The notes under the pieces: model-generated
Told to the model about the DNA's origin: nothing
Database searches by the model: none
Seen by the model: only the letters and a program-made list of their open reading frames with translations
Assembly (NCBI GenBank): GCA_036826635.1
Contig: DAISVY010000008.1
Coordinates: 62,001 to 126,000 of the forward strand
DNA: 64,000 nucleotides
Source of the DNA: DAISVY01 sp036826635
Lineage (GTDB): Bacteria; Zixibacteria; MSB-5A5; GN15; FEB-12
Reading direction: 5' to 3'
Shown here: positions 1 to 9,035 of the stretch, piece by piece
Layout of the letters: each line of letters opens with the position of its first letter
How positions within the stretch are numbered: position 1 is the first letter of the stretch
Program-made: the position numbers and the translations under genes

Positions 1-1712
1 TCCAAAGCCAGCGTGATGGCTTCATCGAAATTGCCGACCATCATCTCGATACCTTCCCGGTCGTCGTTCTCAAGAGCCTTATGCAGCACCAGAATCGAAC
101 CGAGCATGTCGCTGGAACCGTACAGTCCCATGTTCCGAGCCGCCCGACCGTCGGAGACATCCTCAACCGTAAACGACCGTGAACTGTCATTGTTGGCGAT
201 CTGAATACCTCGCCCGGAATCATTAATAGAGGCGGTGATATCGAGTCCCGAATTGTTTATTTGATCGAGAAGATCCTGAACGGTTATCAAAGACGGGTCA
301 CCGAAATCGACCGTGAAACTCCGTTCTCCCTGCCACATTACTATCTCATCATCACCCAGGCCGAAACCGTTATTGAGATCGGCCAGGCGAGAAGTAAGCA
401 GAAGAGCGGGGTCGATATCGGTACCTGAAGCGTCCGAAGTGTAATCGCCGAAAATACCCAGATCGGCGGCGGTCGTTCCGGTGGTCTCGGCAATCTCGAA
501 AGAAACCTGAGGCTCAAGATCACGGCCGACCAGCGAAGCCCCGACAAAACCCGCAATACCCAATTGACTGGCGGTTTGCTTGCTGTCGGAGATATTCTCT
601 ATTGTCAGATCGAGCGGCACGGGGTTGGTATCGTTTATCACCAGCCCGGTCCCGGTCGCATTGACATCCATCGTAACGTTGGCGTAACCGGCCGCCGCTA
701 TCTGCGTGTTAAAAGCGGTTATCACATCCCCTATCGTCTTAGCTGACGAAAGATCAATGAAGGTTTCCGCTCCACTGCCATCCACCACCTTGATTTGTCC
801 GGGCTCCAGATCGACACCCGTACCATTGTTGAGCCGGGTCAGTTCGGTAGCCGTGGATATTTCACCGGTCTGAGTGGTAGTAAGGGCCAGACAGTTACCG
901 ACCTCGGAAATACTCATCGAGAGATTCGTTATCCCGGCCGCGGTCAACTGGTCGTTTATTTTCGTAATGGCTTCACCGACGGTCGTAGCCGGAGGGACCG
1001 TGTTCAGATCAATCGTGACGGAAGTACCGACGAGATTGAGATCGGTGATCGTGAAAGTGCCGGTCGTCAGATCGATACCTTCGCCGCCGTTAAGATCAGA
1101 CAACAGCGTGTCATCGGTGAGACCTATATTGAAATCGGAATCCTGGCCCAGCACGTTAAACGAATGCATAAACGAGTCCAGGCCGCTCAGGTTGACCGTC
1201 TGATAAATCGATGATTCGATTTCGAATTTTATCTCGCCGCTGTCTCCCTGGAAAACCACACCGTCGGAGGTTGCCTCGAACGATTCGGTTTTGGTCTTGT
1301 ATCCGGAAAACATGTAGCGACCGTCTATCTGCGTGTTGCCCAACTGGATCAATTGCTCGAAAATCGACTTAATTTCGTTGGCCGAGGCCACCCGGGCTGT
1401 TTCGTCATAGGTATCGTTGGCCATGGTCAGGGCGATCTCTTTGGCCTCGGAAACGAGATCTTTCACGTCGGACAGAACACTGTCGTAGGTACTCATCCAG
1501 CTCTGGGCCAGACTGATATTGTTCTGATACTGCTCGATTTTCGACAGTTCCGTCCGGTAATCCAAATCGCGCTGAGTGCCCAGGGGGTCATCCGACGGCG
1601 TATTGATCCGCCGCCCCGACGACATACTGGTCTGCAGGTCCATGTATCGCTTCATGGCCCGCTGTGTATTGTAGATGACCTGATTGGTCACCATGCTGTT
1701 AGTTACGCGCAT
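1..1712 (-). CDS. flgL: Flagellar hook-filament junction protein FlgL (HAP3), C-terminus off the window edge
   Basis: FlgL joins hook to filament and is exported by the flagellar type III system. The open frame runs from ATG at 1712 (AGAGG four to five bases upstream) past base 1, giving at least 570 residues; E. coli FlgL is about 317. The N-terminus (MRVTNSMVTNQVIYNTQ) and the coiled-coil region with SSGRRINTPSDDP are typical of FlgL/flagellin D0-D1. The excess length is a central insertion with three modules resembling the flagellin hook IN motif, at about residues 200-260, 288-350 and 440-495. Each starts with a LN-G-G-[IV]-like pattern and contains a T[IV]-DL segment. The last visible residues resume a FlgL-like C-terminal helix. 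It is the last gene of the flgF operon, 62 bases after csrA. Confidence 0.93.
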   Translation of the reverse strand, partial: MRVTNSMVTNQVIYNTQRAMKRYMDLQTSMSSGRRINTPSDDPLGTQRDLDYRTELSKIEQYQNNISLAQSWMSTYDSVLSDVKDLVSEAKEIALTMANDTYDETARVASANEIKSIFEQLIQLGNTQIDGRYMFSGYKTKTESFEATSDGVVFQGDSGEIKFEIESSIYQTVNLSGLDSFMHSFNVLGQDSDFNIGLTDDTLLSDLNGGEGIDLTTGTFTITDLNLVGTSVTIDLNTVPPATTVGEAITKINDQLTAAGITNLSMSISEVGNCLALTTTQTGEISTATELTRLNNGTGVDLEPGQIKVVDGSGAETFIDLSSAKTIGDVITAFNTQIAAAGYANVTMDVNATGTGLVINDTNPVPLDLTIENISDSKQTASQLGIAGFVGASLVGRDLEPQVSFEIAETTGTTAADLGIFGDYTSDASGTDIDPALLLTSRLADLNNGFGLGDDEIVMWQGERSFTVDFGDPSLITVQDLLDQINNSGLDITASINDSGRGIQIANNDSSRSFTVEDVSDGRAARNMGLYGSSDMLGSILVLHKALENDDREGIEMMVGNFDEAITLAL

Positions 1713-1774
1713 TTTCCTCTAATCCCGCCTTGTGTTTGTGACCACCGACGGTCGCCGGGCGAATAAATTCCCGA

Positions 1775-2092
1775 TCAGCTTTGATTGCCCGCCGTCGGCC
1801 GGTCGGACCGCTTGTCCTTATAATCGACCACCGACGATCTCTTTTTGGACGAGTCTCCTGCTATCTTTCCCTTGATCATCTTGACCACACCGAGAAGGTC
1901 GCTCTTGACGTTACCGGCGGCCTTACGGTTCTCCTCCTGGATTTTCACATAGATTTCCTCGCGGTGGACAACGACGTCACTGGGAGCATCGATCCCCAAC
2001 CGCACCTGACGACCTCGTATCCCCAACACCGACACCTTAATGCTGTCGCCGATGGTGATAGATTCGCCCAACTTCCTTGTTAATATCAGCAA
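1775..2092 (-). CDS. csrA: Carbon storage regulator CsrA with C-terminal extension
   Basis: CsrA is a dimeric RNA-binding translational regulator that often controls flagellar mRNAs. The protein starts MLILTRKLGESITIG, the family N-terminus, if translation begins at TTG 2092-2090. That codon is preceded by GGAGGGTGA at good spacing. A TTG further upstream (2122) is open but lacks both a site and homology. The core (GIRGRQVRLGIDAPSDVVVHREEIY) is intact. The protein is 105 residues, against about 61-75 for typical CsrA. The extra C-terminal 40 or so residues are lysine-, arginine- and serine-rich and low in complexity. It lies between flgK and flgL. No fliW is visible here. Confidence 0.94.
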   Translation of the reverse strand: MLILTRKLGESITIGDSIKVSVLGIRGRQVRLGIDAPSDVVVHREEIYVKIQEENRKAAGNVKSDLLGVVKMIKGKIAGDSSKKRSSVVDYKDKRSDRPTAGNQS

Positions 2093-2142
2093 ATCACCCT
2101 CCGTGGTACCATGCACTCCCAATTGTGGAGTGTCATTTTACC

Positions 2143-3543
2143 CTACAATCCTACTCTGCCCATTGCATTGATCACCAGATCCAGCGATTCATCCATGACC
2201 GTTATCACCCTGGCCGCGGCCTCGTAGGCATTTTGCACCTTTACCAGATTGGCCATCTCTTCGTCCAGAGAGACGCCCTGTACCGATTGCCGCTGATTAT
2301 CAATCTGATTGGACAGAAGTTCGTAATTATTCGCAAAAGAGGAGGCTTCCTTGGATTGAACACCCAGGCTGCCTACCACACTATTATAGAATTCATTGAA
2401 AGTCGTCGTCCCGTTATCCATCAGGGCGGAGTCGCGCAGGCCGCTTATGGCCAGCGCTATATTGCCGTCGCGTACATCCGGATCGGACGACTCGGAACAG
2501 GCGATGCGATTAATATTGTTGGCCACTTCCTGGTTCAGACGTATCCCGGCCGCGTCGGTATAATTGGGATCGAAAAAGGCGACGTTGGTGGAGCCGTCCA
2601 GGCCATAACCGCTCTGATGCAGGTTGTTGATTTCGGTCACGATGGCCGACGCCAGTTCATCGAGTTGCTCAAGATAATCGGGAATGATTTCGTCACGGCT
2701 TTTCATAAGTCCGGCCAGCTCACCGTTCGTATTCTTGAGACTAACCTCCGTCCCCTGCCAAACCAGACGGTGCGTTAACTGACCATCCTTGTTTTCGGCT
2801 TTGGCCTCGATATTCATCGATGCGGAGCCGTCCACCAGGATCATGGAACCCATCGAAACCGCTACGGCGCCGTCCGCGTCCTCACGCACATTGACGTCAA
2901 TGATAGCGGAAAGCTCGTCGATCAGAAGACCGCGCGCATCACGAAGGTCACTGGCCTCTTCCCCGCCCAGTTCCTGAGTCTTAATCTGCTGGTTCAACTG
3001 GGCAATCTCGTTGGTCATGCGGTTTATTTCGGAGGTGAGATTGGTCAGATCACGGTCGGTGGCATCGCGCAGATCGGTGAGACTGTCGGACAACTGATGA
3101 AAACCGTTGATCAACTGCTCGGTGGATGACAGCAAAGCATTGCGATTGCTGGCATCGTCGGAATCGGTCGATAACTGCGACCAGGCATTCCAAAATTCAC
3201 TCAGCATGTCGTTGAGGGAATTGTCCTGCGGTTCGTTGAAAACGGATTCGATCTGAGAGAGAGTTTTTTCCTGATAAGACCAGTTGCCCAGCGATTCCTG
3301 GGCCTGGCGATATTGCGTAATCAGAAACGAATCCCGGATACCGACGATACCATCGACTTTGACTCCGGATCCGATTGTACCGTACACACTCGATTCGGGC
3401 ATGGATGTACTGATCAGCACGCGCTGGCGGCTGAAGCCCGGGGTATCGACATTGGCAATGTTGTGCCCTATCGTCTGCATCGAGGCCTGATAGGTCATCA
3501 TGGCACGCTTGCCTATCTCCAGTCCCTGCATAAGTCCGGCCAT
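2143..3543 (-). CDS. flgK: Flagellar hook-associated protein FlgK (HAP1)
   Basis: FlgK is the first junction protein between hook and filament. Its 466 residues begin MAGLMQGLEIGKRAM and carry the rod/hook-family motif NIANVDTPGFSRQRV near residues 29-43. A long coiled-coil D1 region follows (about 130-200), and the family C-terminus (VKVQNAYEAAARVITVMDE) closes it. It is shorter than the 547-residue E. coli protein, so the outer domains are reduced. Its ATG overlaps the flgN stop by one base (TAATG), which indicates translational coupling with its chaperone. AGGAGG lies upstream at normal spacing. Confidence 0.96.
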   Translation of the reverse strand: MAGLMQGLEIGKRAMMTYQASMQTIGHNIANVDTPGFSRQRVLISTSMPESSVYGTIGSGVKVDGIVGIRDSFLITQYRQAQESLGNWSYQEKTLSQIESVFNEPQDNSLNDMLSEFWNAWSQLSTDSDDASNRNALLSSTEQLINGFHQLSDSLTDLRDATDRDLTNLTSEINRMTNEIAQLNQQIKTQELGGEEASDLRDARGLLIDELSAIIDVNVREDADGAVAVSMGSMILVDGSASMNIEAKAENKDGQLTHRLVWQGTEVSLKNTNGELAGLMKSRDEIIPDYLEQLDELASAIVTEINNLHQSGYGLDGSTNVAFFDPNYTDAAGIRLNQEVANNINRIACSESSDPDVRDGNIALAISGLRDSALMDNGTTTFNEFYNSVVGSLGVQSKEASSFANNYELLSNQIDNQRQSVQGVSLDEEMANLVKVQNAYEAAARVITVMDESLDLVINAMGRVGL

Positions 3544-4028
3544 TATATCCTCCTGTCGACCATGACAGTTCCGTTTGTCCTCGGCGCTTCTCCATTGCGG
3601 CCATAAGCGATATCGGGGCTGTTCAACTGGGAGAGCATAACCATGGTGCGCGCGATAAACTCACGCGACTGATTGAGCAATAAAGCGTTGGTATTGCGTG
3701 CTTCGCTTATGCGTTCGTTCAGACTGAGAATAGCCTCGCGCAGGCTCAACAAACGCTCCGCCTGATTCTCGTCGACAAACTCCAACAGCCGCGCCACGGT
3801 AATGTCTCCCTGCAACGCATTGGCCTTTTTAATAGCCGCGATCACTTCCTCGCGCCGGCGATTAAGTTCCTGGCTCTCCAACAACTTTTGCTGCTGCAAC
3901 GCGACGACGGCCTTGAGTTGGTCGACATCATTGGCCACGAGCACGTCTTTCTGTCGATCCAAAAGATCGAGGAATTCTTCAAAAAGAAGACTTTCCTGGC
4001 CGATAATTTCAATGAGTCGGTTAATCAT
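3543..4028 (-). CDS. flgN: FlgN-family export chaperone for FlgK/FlgL
   Basis: FlgN-type chaperones hold FlgK and FlgL in the cytoplasm before export. The call rests on the 161-residue length, an almost wholly helical sequence (about 1-130 is heptad-like, rich in Leu, Glu, Gln and Arg) and the position directly before flgK with a one-base overlap. Sequence identity to characterised FlgN is low, as is usual in this family. A short Asn/Arg-rich tail, possibly disordered, follows residue 140. The AGGAT before ATG 4028 is closer than usual, so the exact start is slightly uncertain. Confidence 0.8.
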   Translation of the reverse strand: MINRLIEIIGQESLLFEEFLDLLDRQKDVLVANDVDQLKAVVALQQQKLLESQELNRRREEVIAAIKKANALQGDITVARLLEFVDENQAERLLSLREAILSLNERISEARNTNALLLNQSREFIARTMVMLSQLNSPDIAYGRNGEAPRTNGTVMVDRRI

Positions 4029-4073
4029 ATCCTATATCGCCGGTTTCATCCTGTATTATTTTATTCGACTGTT

Positions 4074-5006
4074 TCACTTCCGGTCTTTAGCTATTGACAC
4101 ACCTTTTGCTTCACTCACCTGCCGGTTCACGCGCTCCAGATATTGGTGGGTTTCGGTAAACGGCGGCACACCACCGTATTTATCCACATTGCCGGGACCC
4201 GCATTATAGGCCGCCAGAGCCAGTTCCAGGTCGCCATAGCGGTCCAGAAGGCGCTTCAGATAGCGGCTGCCGGCCCGAATGTTCTCGCGCGGGTCGAATA
4301 CGTCACTCACTTCCAGTTCGTGTGCCGTGGAATCCATCAACTGCATAAGCCCTTTGGCCCCGGCATCGGACACCGCACCGGGGTCGCCGTCCGACTCCAC
4401 CCTGATGACCGAGGCTATCAGGGTCGAGTCCAGCTCGGTCTCCCGGGCAGCCTCTTCGATATACTCACCGTACCGGCTGATAATGTGATCGGTAGTGACC
4501 TTGCGCGGCGCCGACTGCACGGGCAAAGCCGAAGGCTCACGCTCGATCGGTATGGGATCGGAGTCGGGAGACTGGATCGGCTGCTGGGATGTATCATCAA
4601 GCGGCAGAGGCTCCGATGCGGTAGAACGAAGCGACTCCAGTTCCTTCGAATCTTCGCCATCAGCGTACTTGGCATCGATCAGCTTTTCCAGTGAATTGTA
4701 AAGAAGACCGGCAATGGAATTCTGACCGCCGGTGCTGACTTTACGGGCCACCTCCATATCGAAAATGTCAGTGTAGGCGTCCTTGCCCATCCCCCCGGAC
4801 ATGGGGGTATCCTCGGTGAGGGGGTTTTCCGGTATGGTCTGCCGCATTGTCTTGAGCATCTGATACAGGAAGAAAGACTCGAATTCCCCGGCCGCTTTGC
4901 GCAGACGGACTTTCTCCGTCTCGGGATCATCCGACCGCGAACTCCTGAGTTTCTCCAGAGCCGTTTGATCGGCACCGGGGGAAATGCTTTTGACCACCAG
5001 GCTCAT
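4074..5006 (-). CDS. flgJ: FlgJ-type rod-binding domain fused to a lytic transglycosylase (SLT) domain
   Basis: FlgJ caps the growing rod and opens the peptidoglycan. Residues about 35-110 match the rod-binding domain (EFESFFLYQMLKTMRQTIP and MSGGMGKDAYTDIFD). A Pro/Ser-rich linker covers about 130-170. Residues about 175-300 are an SLT lysozyme-like domain with the catalytic Glu in VESDGDP (Glu204), the AKGLMQLM motif and AAYNAGPGNV. Enterobacterial FlgJ instead carries a glucosaminidase, so cutting would occur by transglycosylation. No N-terminal signal is seen, as expected for export through the flagellar apparatus. The ATG overlaps the flgI stop by one base. Confidence 0.92.
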   Translation of the reverse strand: MSLVVKSISPGADQTALEKLRSSRSDDPETEKVRLRKAAGEFESFFLYQMLKTMRQTIPENPLTEDTPMSGGMGKDAYTDIFDMEVARKVSTGGQNSIAGLLYNSLEKLIDAKYADGEDSKELESLRSTASEPLPLDDTSQQPIQSPDSDPIPIEREPSALPVQSAPRKVTTDHIISRYGEYIEEAARETELDSTLIASVIRVESDGDPGAVSDAGAKGLMQLMDSTAHELEVSDVFDPRENIRAGSRYLKRLLDRYGDLELALAAYNAGPGNVDKYGGVPPFTETHQYLERVNRQVSEAKGVSIAKDRK

Positions 5007-6142
5007 TACAATATTACCAGCTCCGCCCGCAAAGCCCCGGACTGCTTAAGCGCCTGAAAAATGGCTATTATGTCACGCGGCGTGGCCCCGATCTTGTTCA
5101 GGGCGCTGGCGACATCCGAGAGATTGGCTGATTGTTTGAGATTGACCACGCGCGCATTTTCCGGCTCGACGGTGATATATGATTCCTGGGTGACAATCGT
5201 TTCGCCTTCGGAAAACGCCTCCGGCTGAGAGATTATCGGTCGCGACTGAATACTTACCGTGATAGTCCCGTGAGCTACCGCGACCGGCTCGATGGTCACG
5301 TGTTGCCCGGCCACGATGGTGCCGGTCTTTTCGTTTATGACCACGCGCGCGATATTATCCGGAGAAATGAGAAGGTGACCGATATCCGACATGAATTTGG
5401 AACGAAGCGTCGGATACATGATGCTGTCGGGGACCACTACTTTTACCGTACCACCGTCGACCGAATAGGCGACCGTACCGTACTTGATGTTGATCCGTTC
5501 GGCGACCCGATGTGACGTGGTCAAATCGGGATTGATCAGCGACAGATAGAATTCACGCTCACTGCCGGGATCAGGCTCGACCGGCAGGGTCACCTTGGCC
5601 CCGCCCGGTACCCGTCCGACCAGCGTATAGTTGTTGACTATTTTATTGCCTTCGTCGACCTGAACATTGAAACCACCGATAGATACCGGCCCCTGCGCCA
5701 CGGCCCGGGTTATCCCGGACGGGTCCGACAGGGGAGTCATCAACAGCGTCCCTCCCTGCAAAGAGGAAGCGTCGCCGATAGACGACACGGTAACATCGAA
5801 ATAGGCGCCGGTCGATTGCTGGCTGGAAAGTTTGGCCGTTACCAATACGGCCGCGATATTCTTTACCTTTATCTTGTTCGGATCGACGGTCAGCCCCATG
5901 CGCTCCATCATGTTGGCCAAAGCCTGCATGGTAAACTGCGCACCGGTACCGTCGCCGGTACCGTCGAGACCGACTATCAACCCGTAGCCGATAAGATCAA
6001 CTTCCTGTTTGTTCTGGAAAGCACAGATATCTTTAATCCGGACCTTGGCGCCGTCAGCCGGAGCGGCGAATAAAACGACAATCATAACGGCGATCATGAG
6101 ACCGGCCGGCACAACGAGCCGGGAATGCAAATTGCCAAGCAT
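5006..6142 (-). CDS. flgI: Flagellar P-ring protein FlgI
   Basis: FlgI forms the periplasmic ring around the rod. The 378-residue protein has a signal peptide (about 1-31, ending near ADGA). It then matches the family through VRIKDICAFQNKQEVDL, GYGLIVGLDGTGDGT, TMQALANMMERMG and the C-terminal GATPRDIIAIFQALKQSGAL. Length is normal. TAGGAGG precedes the ATG. It lies eight bases after flgH and is translationally coupled to flgJ. A P ring implies a peptidoglycan layer and an outer membrane. Confidence 0.97.
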   Translation of the reverse strand: MLGNLHSRLVVPAGLMIAVMIVVLFAAPADGAKVRIKDICAFQNKQEVDLIGYGLIVGLDGTGDGTGAQFTMQALANMMERMGLTVDPNKIKVKNIAAVLVTAKLSSQQSTGAYFDVTVSSIGDASSLQGGTLLMTPLSDPSGITRAVAQGPVSIGGFNVQVDEGNKIVNNYTLVGRVPGGAKVTLPVEPDPGSEREFYLSLINPDLTTSHRVAERINIKYGTVAYSVDGGTVKVVVPDSIMYPTLRSKFMSDIGHLLISPDNIARVVINEKTGTIVAGQHVTIEPVAVAHGTITVSIQSRPIISQPEAFSEGETIVTQESYITVEPENARVVNLKQSANLSDVASALNKIGATPRDIIAIFQALKQSGALRAELVIL

Positions 6143-6150
6143 ACGGCCTC

Positions 6151-6738
6151 CTAAAAGATCCAGTTAAGAAGACGGGTGAAGAAACCGGGACGCGAACCGG
6201 TACTGGCGTTGCCCTTGCCGGTATACGAAATCTCCGCGTCCGCTATCATATAAGAGTCGACCGTATTCTCCGCCGTGACGTCACGGGGACGCACCACCCC
6301 GGAAACATAGATCGTCTCTTCATCGCCGTTGATACCGATAACCCGCGAGCCTTCAATCACCAGGTCACCGTTGGGACGTATTTCGGTGACCGTGACCGTT
6401 ATTTTGGCCCGTATCGACCCGGTGCGAAGGTTCTCCCCTTTACCGTCAAACGTGTTGCTGTTGTCGGCGCTGCCACCGAACAACGGGATAAAATCAAGGG
6501 AACCTATTCCCGGACCGCCGCTGGTGCTGATCTCTGTGCTTTTTTCGGTTTTCGTCTCAACCTGGTTGGAGGCGCGGTTCTGCTCGACGATCAGGACAGT
6601 CAGAATGTCTCCGACCTGGTGTGCCTTTATATCGGCGAACAGAGACTGCCCCTGCCCGAACGTTTGTCCCTTGAGTTTCAACGAAAACGGCAGCAACAGA
6701 AGCACTGCCAGCAGGATGATAAACCGCTTGTAATTCAT
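6151..6738 (-). CDS. flgH: Flagellar L-ring protein FlgH without a lipobox
   Basis: FlgH forms the outer-membrane bushing. After an N-terminal hydrophobic segment (about 4-24), the family core is clear: SLFADIKAHQVGDILTVLIVE, RAKITVTVTEIRPNGDLVIEG and VSGVVRPRDVTAENTV. E. coli FlgH is a lipoprotein, but this 195-residue protein contains no cysteine at all. It therefore cannot be lipidated in the usual way and is probably cut by signal peptidase I near GQTFG. Length is slightly short (E. coli about 232). GAGGAT lies upstream of the ATG. Confidence 0.95.
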   Translation of the reverse strand: MNYKRFIILLAVLLLLPFSLKLKGQTFGQGQSLFADIKAHQVGDILTVLIVEQNRASNQVETKTEKSTEISTSGGPGIGSLDFIPLFGGSADNSNTFDGKGENLRTGSIRAKITVTVTEIRPNGDLVIEGSRVIGINGDEETIYVSGVVRPRDVTAENTVDSYMIADAEISYTGKGNASTGSRPGFFTRLLNWIF

Positions 6739-6763
6739 GGTAGTATCCTCGAATCCAATTCGT

Positions 6764-7459
6764 TTACGGATCTACGGCAACCGAGCGGTCGTCAACCACC
6801 CGGGCGGAAATGATTTTTCCCGAGACCTCATTCTTTACGCGGACGGCGTGACCGACCCAGCCGGTCTGAAGAACCTTGCCGGGCACGGTGATATTGCACA
6901 GACCGTCGGAATAAACGATGGTAACCTCCTCACCGACTTCAATGTCAGGGATCGATTCCATAGCTTCTTTGGTCAGGATGTCGCCTTTGTGCAGATTTCT
7001 CTTCAAACGCTGGTGCAGAATTTCATCAAAGGAGCCAATCGACTGCTCGCGCAGGGAGGTTACCTCCGTCCTTTTCAATTCGAACAGTTCCGCCGTCAAT
7101 TGTTGATAGCGGTTGAGCCGGCCGGCGCTGACCAGAACATCTTCAAAACGCCTGATCCTCATCCGCACCTGCCCTTTATCGATCACCTCTCCCCCGTGGT
7201 TGATCGTCGCCATGATCGTGAACAAACCGATGGGATCTTTGCGCGATATCTCACAAAAAGTCAGATCTTCGGGATCCACCAGCCGGGTTTCGAGACGGTT
7301 GGACAAAATCTCTATCTCGTAGTGTTCCGGATCGAGATCATAAGTCTGCAACACAAGGTCACAGACAGCCTGGGGAGTGTCCACCGCCCAGGCGCTGGTC
7401 ACACCGGCACCGATCAGAACCGACAGAACGATCACGACAATGTGCAGCGGTATCTTCAT
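6764..7459 (-). CDS. flgA: P-ring assembly chaperone FlgA (SAF domain)
   Basis: FlgA is a periplasmic chaperone for FlgI. The 231-residue protein has a signal peptide (about 1-26). The C-terminal half is SAF-like (NLHKGDILTKEAMESIPDI, then VGHAVRVKNEVSGKIISARVV), the conserved end of FlgA. The N-terminal half is poorly conserved, as usual. It lies between flgG and flgH, two bases after the flgG stop, matching the common flgG-flgA-flgH-flgI order. Confidence 0.92.
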   Translation of the reverse strand: MKIPLHIVVIVLSVLIGAGVTSAWAVDTPQAVCDLVLQTYDLDPEHYEIEILSNRLETRLVDPEDLTFCEISRKDPIGLFTIMATINHGGEVIDKGQVRMRIRRFEDVLVSAGRLNRYQQLTAELFELKRTEVTSLREQSIGSFDEILHQRLKRNLHKGDILTKEAMESIPDIEVGEEVTIVYSDGLCNITVPGKVLQTGWVGHAVRVKNEVSGKIISARVVDDRSVAVDP

Positions 7460-7461
7460 GG

Positions 7462-8250
7462 TTATCTCTTCAGATTGTTTGCGATCTGGGCCATATCGTC
7501 GCCGGTCTGAATAGCTTTGGAGTTCATTTCGTACGAACGCTGGGCCACGATCATGTCGACCATTTCATCGACCACGCTGACGTTCGACATCTCCAGGTAT
7601 CCCTGGTCGATCTGTCCCATACCACTCTGGCCGGGGGTGTCGGTCACGGGATCACCGGAAGCTCCGGTTTGCAGCGCAAGGTTGCGGCCGACAGAAGCCA
7701 GACCGGCCGAATTCATGAAACGGGCCAGTTCGATCTGGCCAACTTCGGTCGGCGAATCCTGACCATACTGCTGCACCTCAATGGTGCCATCGGTACCCAC
7801 GGATACGGATACGGCGTCCTCGGGTATACTCACCTCGGGAAGCAGGTAATAACCGTCGGTAGTCACGATCTGTCCCTCGGCCGAGAGCTTAAACGTTCCG
7901 TCGCGGGTGTACGCCGTGCTGCCGTCGGGCATCTGGATCTGGAAAAAACCGTCACCTTCAATGGCCAAATCGAGCGCATTGCCGGTATGGGAAAGATCGC
8001 CGGTCGAAAATTCCCTGACGGTTGCCGCCGCTTTTGTCCCGTAACCCACGTCAAGACCGACCGGAGTCTGCGAACCGACCGCCGTAGCCGTACCGGCCCG
8101 CCGGTAGTTCTGGTAGAGAACATCCTGAAACTGCAGCTTGCTTTTCTTGAAGCCGGTGGTATTGACGTTGGAAAGGTTGTTGGCGATGTTGTCGACATTC
8201 ATCTGCTGAGCGGCCATACCACTGGCGGCTGTTCGCATCGCTTTTATCAT
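7462..8250 (-). CDS. flgG: Flagellar distal rod protein FlgG
   Basis: FlgG polymerises into the distal rod. The 262-residue protein begins MIKAMRTAASGMAAQQMNVDNIANNLSNVNTTGFKK, shown here only for positions 1-20 as MIKAMRTAASGMAAQQMNVD. It continues with the conserved LDLAIEGDGFFQIQ near residue 93. It ends with the family helix (VDEMVDMIVAQRSYEMNSKA). Length equals E. coli FlgG. TAGGAG lies upstream. It is the second gene of the operon. Confidence 0.97.
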   Translation of the reverse strand: MIKAMRTAASGMAAQQMNVDNIANNLSNVNTTGFKKSKLQFQDVLYQNYRRAGTATAVGSQTPVGLDVGYGTKAAATVREFSTGDLSHTGNALDLAIEGDGFFQIQMPDGSTAYTRDGTFKLSAEGQIVTTDGYYLLPEVSIPEDAVSVSVGTDGTIEVQQYGQDSPTEVGQIELARFMNSAGLASVGRNLALQTGASGDPVTDTPGQSGMGQIDQGYLEMSNVSVVDEMVDMIVAQRSYEMNSKAIQTGDDMAQIANNLKR

Positions 8251-8282
8251 CTCTCAACTCCTAAAGTTGACGTTTATTCGCT

Positions 8283-9014
8283 TTATCCTTCTCCGGCCAC
8301 CCGCGAGAACAGGTTGCTCAAACTGGAATCCTGTTGCTGCAGGGCCTTGGCATTAGCTTCATAGGTTCTGTAAGCCACAATCATATCAACCATGGCGTTA
8401 ACCACGTCGACGTTGGATGTCTCCAGATATCCCTGGCTGATAGTCGCCTGAATGGGCGCTATGAGTTCTTCCGTCTCGGGTACACCGAAAAGCGAACCGC
8501 CGAGACGTTCCAAATGGTCAAGATCGGCAATTGTCCGGGGAACCACCCGACCTACCGACTGACCGTTGACTTCAATCTCGCCGTTCTTCGCCACGGAGAT
8601 ATCACCGTTGCCCACTTGAATCGGGCCGCCATCGCCCAGCAAACGGAAACCACCCGGGAAAGACAGGAACCCTTCGTCATCAACCACGAAAGAGCCGGAA
8701 CGAGTCAGAGCCGTAGTCCCTTCGGGTGTCTGAAGCGGGAAGAATCCGTCTCCCTCAATCGCCAGATCAAGCGGATTACCGGTCTTGTCAAACACACCCG
8801 GCGAATAATCGACATGCACCCGGGCATCCAGAGACTGTTGCCAGTCGGTCTTCCGAGACTCTGTGCGCTGCTCGGCCCGACTGAGTTCCCGGCTGAAGGT
8901 GACGTCCTTCTTGAAACCGGTAGTCCCGGCATTGGCCAGGTTGTTGGCGATCACTTCCTGCTCCTTCACGCGCGGAAGCATTCCCGAGGCGGATCTATAC
9001 ATACCTTTAATCAT
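8283..9014 (-). CDS. flgF: Flagellar proximal rod protein FlgF
   Basis: FlgF is a rod protein of the FlgG family. With ATG 9014 the product is 243 residues and starts MIKGMYRSASGML. GGAGGA sits at proper spacing and a sigma-54-type promoter lies just upstream. An earlier start at 9044 would overlap that promoter. Motifs are NNLANAGTTGFKK, LDLAIEGDGFFPLQ and the C-terminal VVNAMVDMIVAYRTYEANAKA. Position before flgG and lower similarity to canonical FlgG favour FlgF. It heads the ten-gene minus-strand operon ending in flgL. Confidence 0.93.
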   Translation of the reverse strand: MIKGMYRSASGMLPRVKEQEVIANNLANAGTTGFKKDVTFSRELSRAEQRTESRKTDWQQSLDARVHVDYSPGVFDKTGNPLDLAIEGDGFFPLQTPEGTTALTRSGSFVVDDEGFLSFPGGFRLLGDGGPIQVGNGDISVAKNGEIEVNGQSVGRVVPRTIADLDHLERLGGSLFGVPETEELIAPIQATISQGYLETSNVDVVNAMVDMIVAYRTYEANAKALQQQDSSLSNLFSRVAGEG

Positions 9015-9035
9015 AGAGTCCTCCATCCCGACTAT

